Part shown: piece by piece, positions 62,301 through 64,000 of the stretch
Layout of the letters: each line of letters begins with the position of its first letter
How positions within the stretch are numbered: the first letter of the stretch is position 1
Assembly: GCA_026874595.1 (NCBI GenBank)
Contig: CM049318.1
Span: 7,728,741-7,792,740 of the forward strand
DNA: 64,000 nucleotides
Source of the DNA: Sipunculus nudus
Lineage: Eukaryota; Annelida; Sipuncula; Golfingiida; Sipunculidae
Direction of reading: 5' to 3'
Notes under the pieces: model-generated
What the model was told of the DNA's origin: nothing
The model's input: the letters and a program-made list of their open reading frames with translations, nothing else
Database searches by the model: none
Made by a program: the position numbers and the translations under genes

Positions 62301-64000
62301 AATCATGAATCAAGTGAAGTAGAGAACAGTAGTGAAGTCTTCATCTCACAGTTAAATCAGATGATGAAAGAGGATGATGAAGATGATGATGACATAGAAG
62401 ATGAGGATAATGATGCTCTCTTGGATATGATCAAGGATTTGAAAAGATCTAACAAGGATAAATCTGAGTTGCTTAGAAAAATACAGGCTGAACTGGAAAG
62501 CAGAGACAGAAAAATAGATGAATTAGAAGAAGAAATTGAAACGTTGACAGTAGATAATCATGAACTTGAAACAGAATTACACTTATTCAAACAGCTTGGA
62601 GCTGAGACCAATGATGGGTCCCCAAGTGCAATAGATTGGGAGGCTCAGTGTAAAAAGGCTTTAGGTGATCTACAGTCTCTTCAGTGGAAGGTTGGGCCTA
62701 AAGGAGAGTTTTTGGAAGAAACACAGAATAAACTAGAAGAGGCAGAAGGAAAATTAAAAGATATCACAGTCCAAGAGGAAGCAAGAGAAAAAGCAGTGAA
62801 GGAAGTTCAAGAATTGTATGGCTTGTGTGATGGCATGACTTCCGAGCTCAATAGCTTAAGGGATCAGCTAAATGAAACCCTGGGAATGAAGCGCCACCTG
62901 CAGTCAAGACTGGATGAAATGGAGAACACATTTAATGAGAGATCAAATGAGTTGGTGACTACAATGGAAGCAACAGTCCAAGAGAGGGACAAGCAAAAGC
63001 ATAAGGTGACTGAGCTTGAAGAAATGCTTGCACAAATGGAAGATGGTTATCAAGATCGATTGGCACAGCTTCAGCAACTACAGACAAACCATGGACATTT
63101 CCAGGCTGATGTTGAAACAAGGTTAGAGGGTATGCAAAAGAAAATCATGCAGGCAGAGGAAGAAGCAAATATGTACAGGACCAGGGCCAAAATCATTGAA
63201 GAAGAGAAGGAAGCCATAAAGCAAGAACTTGAAGATACACAGTCTGAAGCAGGGCAAAGGGAAAAAGAATATAAAAGAAAATGCTCTAATATGGCAGATG
63301 AAATTGTTGTGCAGCAAACAACCATGGAAGAGTACATAGCTAAAATTGATGAAATAAACCAGCTATTAGAAAACGAGAAGCATTTGCACAATGAGTGCAA
63401 GCAACAGTTAAATCTGATAAAATCAAACTCTGACAAAGAGAGGAACAAGTTAAATATGGCAGTGGAAGACCTTCACAAAGAAATTGAGAAAATAAGGAAC
63501 CAATCTGCTTTAAGAGAAGAAGAATTACAATCTGCAAAGGGAAGCTTACAAGCACAATTGATAGAGACCTTGAGAGAGAAAAGCCAGTTAAAAAAAGCTG
63601 CTGACCATGATATTCTGGAAATGGAGAAACTGGAAGAAGACTTTTATGGAATGAAGGCTGAATTTGCTGCTGCCATGAATGAGAAAGAAACACTTAAGCA
63701 GGAGAACAAGGTCTTGACAGAAAATTCTGAACAGATGTCAAAGGATATCCAGTCTCTCAGTGAACAGGTTGACACCTTGACCAACAATATGCATGAGCTC
63801 AATGATGAATTGAGAATGAAGGAGTCTCATATTGAACATTTAACAACTGAAGTGCAAACTGCCAAGGAAACAGTTGCTTCAGTATATCAGGTGACCATAT
63901 CAAATGTTTCTGAAAGTAAGAGAAGCTCTGATGCAGAGTGCATGACAGATGATATATTACAATTTGAAGAAGGTAGTATATCAGTGTTGAAGCAAGAAAG
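59346..64000 (+). CDS. AKAP9/pericentrin-like, exon h (at least 4.65 kb, runs off the window)
   Basis: The acceptor is GTTTTTCAG ending at 59345. The frame (ILTEAREGLLQQLDDA...) stays open for 1551 codons to the edge. After about 55 coiled-coil residues comes a Ser/Pro-rich linker (59511-59815, for example DPPMLSPSGF). Then come repeated motifs of the form W/Y..KY..L..E...L at 59829, 60240, 60348, 60468 and 60861, and long coiled coil. A second linker with SHGSASPSPE lies at 61636-61680. A DTQTE motif at 62097-62111 fits the LC8 dynein light chain consensus, with a weaker AAQTD at 61710-61724. A strongly acidic run sits at 62370-62414 (EDDEDDDDIEDEDND). The coil resumes to the end. No PACT domain is reached. 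The stop codon and 3' end lie right of the window. Confidence 0.93.
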   Translation, partial: MLTEAREGLLQQLDDAHRQQEILNEKLIALTTQNTSLQERAQPLQRFTGADGNDHEYDSEQNTLTQPGGMASTPEAPQQEQKIHTVRLSTSEPIYIQDISSDGIFVKDPPMLSPSGFIHSAPERLTLSETAAPSDSCSEGQRVMPNGQHAVESAVENDGGEWRIRYDELLKEHDQLKKLLPEHLMEDIISGQGETDTENLYYHIQELEKANETNRLKAEEYQLAYQALQNELIELKENIDHEPTVTSPDPHNSTAIGFAGDSLEASDLKWSTTLGMLKEKAELQLSPVSREQHADSIDWRDKYEVLHNEHEALQAQVSALGSEVSNTMIDKHDYWRAKYNSLMEENEVLRAKLGRLGLATEGYPEDDCIDFHASYDSLLLENERLKVIMEEQENAEQKVHPSSVLSHEYSEALKRIKTLQIELCVARDKIKQIEGMEQSSLANSNDDPAFTERLEGLIKENQLYQTDIQKLEAKCRQLEQLKEKLQPLLQASGEGGQAFVDLRSKYCAVVEENNSLHEQLEGFRERSASDVDRLESENSLLERENDDLQQIIKEMKEKSERLIDDAIENKEKLKKEAEQEIGDLKHQISQMQTKLFELEDEHTSLLREHSDLSFSFDQDMESSNQDFKTLKHQHDSLLKEHKQLKLVFDSERETAEKEMFGLHDQIEALKREHAAQLYAFEDEKERLFQTISELEEQLSAAGREKEEFEELLLEEKQKWEGNIRELRELYDGSLDEITALKNSSALEIQCLENKVSELKLRLLSHGSASPSPERETEYVTNKLQVQNIAAQTDVCDTLQPLQSSGEAFLDKILIMLEGEVNTSSLEDVLKVIQQLQNNSKSKSRHISELEEELAEKSNKIAELNTDIALLTNHADELQKKLESKGLLSTSRTSVSTEGMSSGLEDDVFEPVLDSTMTDTQTEMLVAWQQKCEELMARVHELEQQLHDTHIHTDRELAAHDLNKSGESGGSDDTAVQGSSLFDRDMNHESSEVENSSEVFISQLNQMMKEDDEDDDDIEDEDNDALLDMIKDLKRSNKDKSELLRKIQAELESRDRKIDELEEEIETLTVDNHELETELHLFKQLGAETNDGSPSAIDWEAQCKKALGDLQSLQWKVGPKGEFLEETQNKLEEAEGKLKDITVQEEAREKAVKEVQELYGLCDGMTSELNSLRDQLNETLGMKRHLQSRLDEMENTFNERSNELVTTMEATVQERDKQKHKVTELEEMLAQMEDGYQDRLAQLQQLQTNHGHFQADVETRLEGMQKKIMQAEEEANMYRTRAKIIEEEKEAIKQELEDTQSEAGQREKEYKRKCSNMADEIVVQQTTMEEYIAKIDEINQLLENEKHLHNECKQQLNLIKSNSDKERNKLNMAVEDLHKEIEKIRNQSALREEELQSAKGSLQAQLIETLREKSQLKKAADHDILEMEKLEEDFYGMKAEFAAAMNEKETLKQENKVLTENSEQMSKDIQSLSEQVDTLTNNMHELNDELRMKESHIEHLTTEVQTAKETVASVYQVTISNVSESKRSSDAECMTDDILQFEEGSISVLKQE

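Larger units (their letters stand above)
7927..64000 (+). other. AKAP9: Partial gene: AKAP9/pericentrin-like giant coiled-coil scaffold
   Basis: Eight exons on one strand, all joined in phase 0, encode at least 3833 residues with no stop. The first visible exon carries LAAFQKKRGKKKRK, matching the N-terminal KLAxF..RK plus Lys/Arg block known in AKAP9 and pericentrin. The fifth exon (EKDSIISELTTKLEA) and the start of the sixth (ALMEAQSEILALRELLLQ) resemble the early coiled coil of AKAP9 as I recall it. Proteins of this family anchor signalling enzymes and gamma-tubulin complexes at the centrosome and cis-Golgi; that role is inferred from family only. The start codon, the PKA-anchoring helix and the C-terminal PACT domain are not identified. 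Invertebrates often have a single gene for AKAP9 plus pericentrin, so a pericentrin-like name is equally possible. Confidence 0.7.

Noticed and set aside
63885-63897. Possible donor CAG|GTGACC near the right edge
   Set aside because: The sequence after it stays open and protein-like (SESKRSSDAECMTDD), so the exon was kept to the window edge.

Overview
The window is animal genomic DNA: AT-rich, intron-rich and full of short non-autonomous repeats. It carries one gene on the + strand, which is incomplete at both ends. The repeat styles (terminal hairpins beside CCGT tetranucleotide runs, core-repeat arrays and CTAG 3' ends) resemble families known from marine invertebrates, especially bivalve molluscs. 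A lophotrochozoan such as a mollusc is therefore my best guess, but no species can be named from the sequence.

The gene is a giant coiled-coil protein of the AKAP9/pericentrin type, a centrosome and Golgi scaffold. Eight coding exons can be placed by splice signals and an unbroken frame: 7927-8061, 15673-15705, 16476-16649, 17229-17279, 31383-31550, 36210-42329, 42886-43050 and 59346 to beyond the right edge. Every junction is phase 0, and together they give at least 3833 residues. The first exon visible has the family's Lys/Arg-rich N-terminal block (LAAFQKKRGKKKRK), and the later exons are almost pure coiled coil. The start codon exon and the C-terminal PACT region are not seen. Two exons are enormous: 6120 bp, and at least 4655 bp.

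The introns, about 50 kb, are largely built from repeats that I group by their ends. Family 1 has a TTTTTAGCTCAG hairpin 5' end, roughly 650-bp core units and an end near GACCCATRGGTCCCTTG. Family 2 has a TTTTTATGCCCC hairpin, about 180-bp cores and a hairpin plus CTAG. Family 3 has a GTATCCGC hairpin, 280-bp cores with the palindrome GGTGGCGCCACC, and a hairpin plus CTAG. Family 4 begins TTTTTAGCCCTCAGC, family 5 has 338-bp units, and family 7 begins near TATACACCCATCAT. Most share one plan: 5' hairpin, microsatellite, tandem core, 3' hairpin, CTAG followed by T. This fits non-autonomous Helitron-like elements and the bivalve 'pearl' type.

Layout: 1-7846 is families 1 and 7, a small inverted-repeat element and a SINE. 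7927-17279 holds the 5' exons, with an 84-bp tandem array that copies an exon-intron boundary and a 1.2/1.4-kb near-identical tandem duplication. 17280-31382 is a 14-kb intron with nested family 1 elements and a family 2 array. 31383-43050 holds the next coding exons. 43051-59345 is a 16-kb intron with a triple-nested element, its apparent empty site and three further family 3 copies. 59346-64000 is the last coding exon seen.
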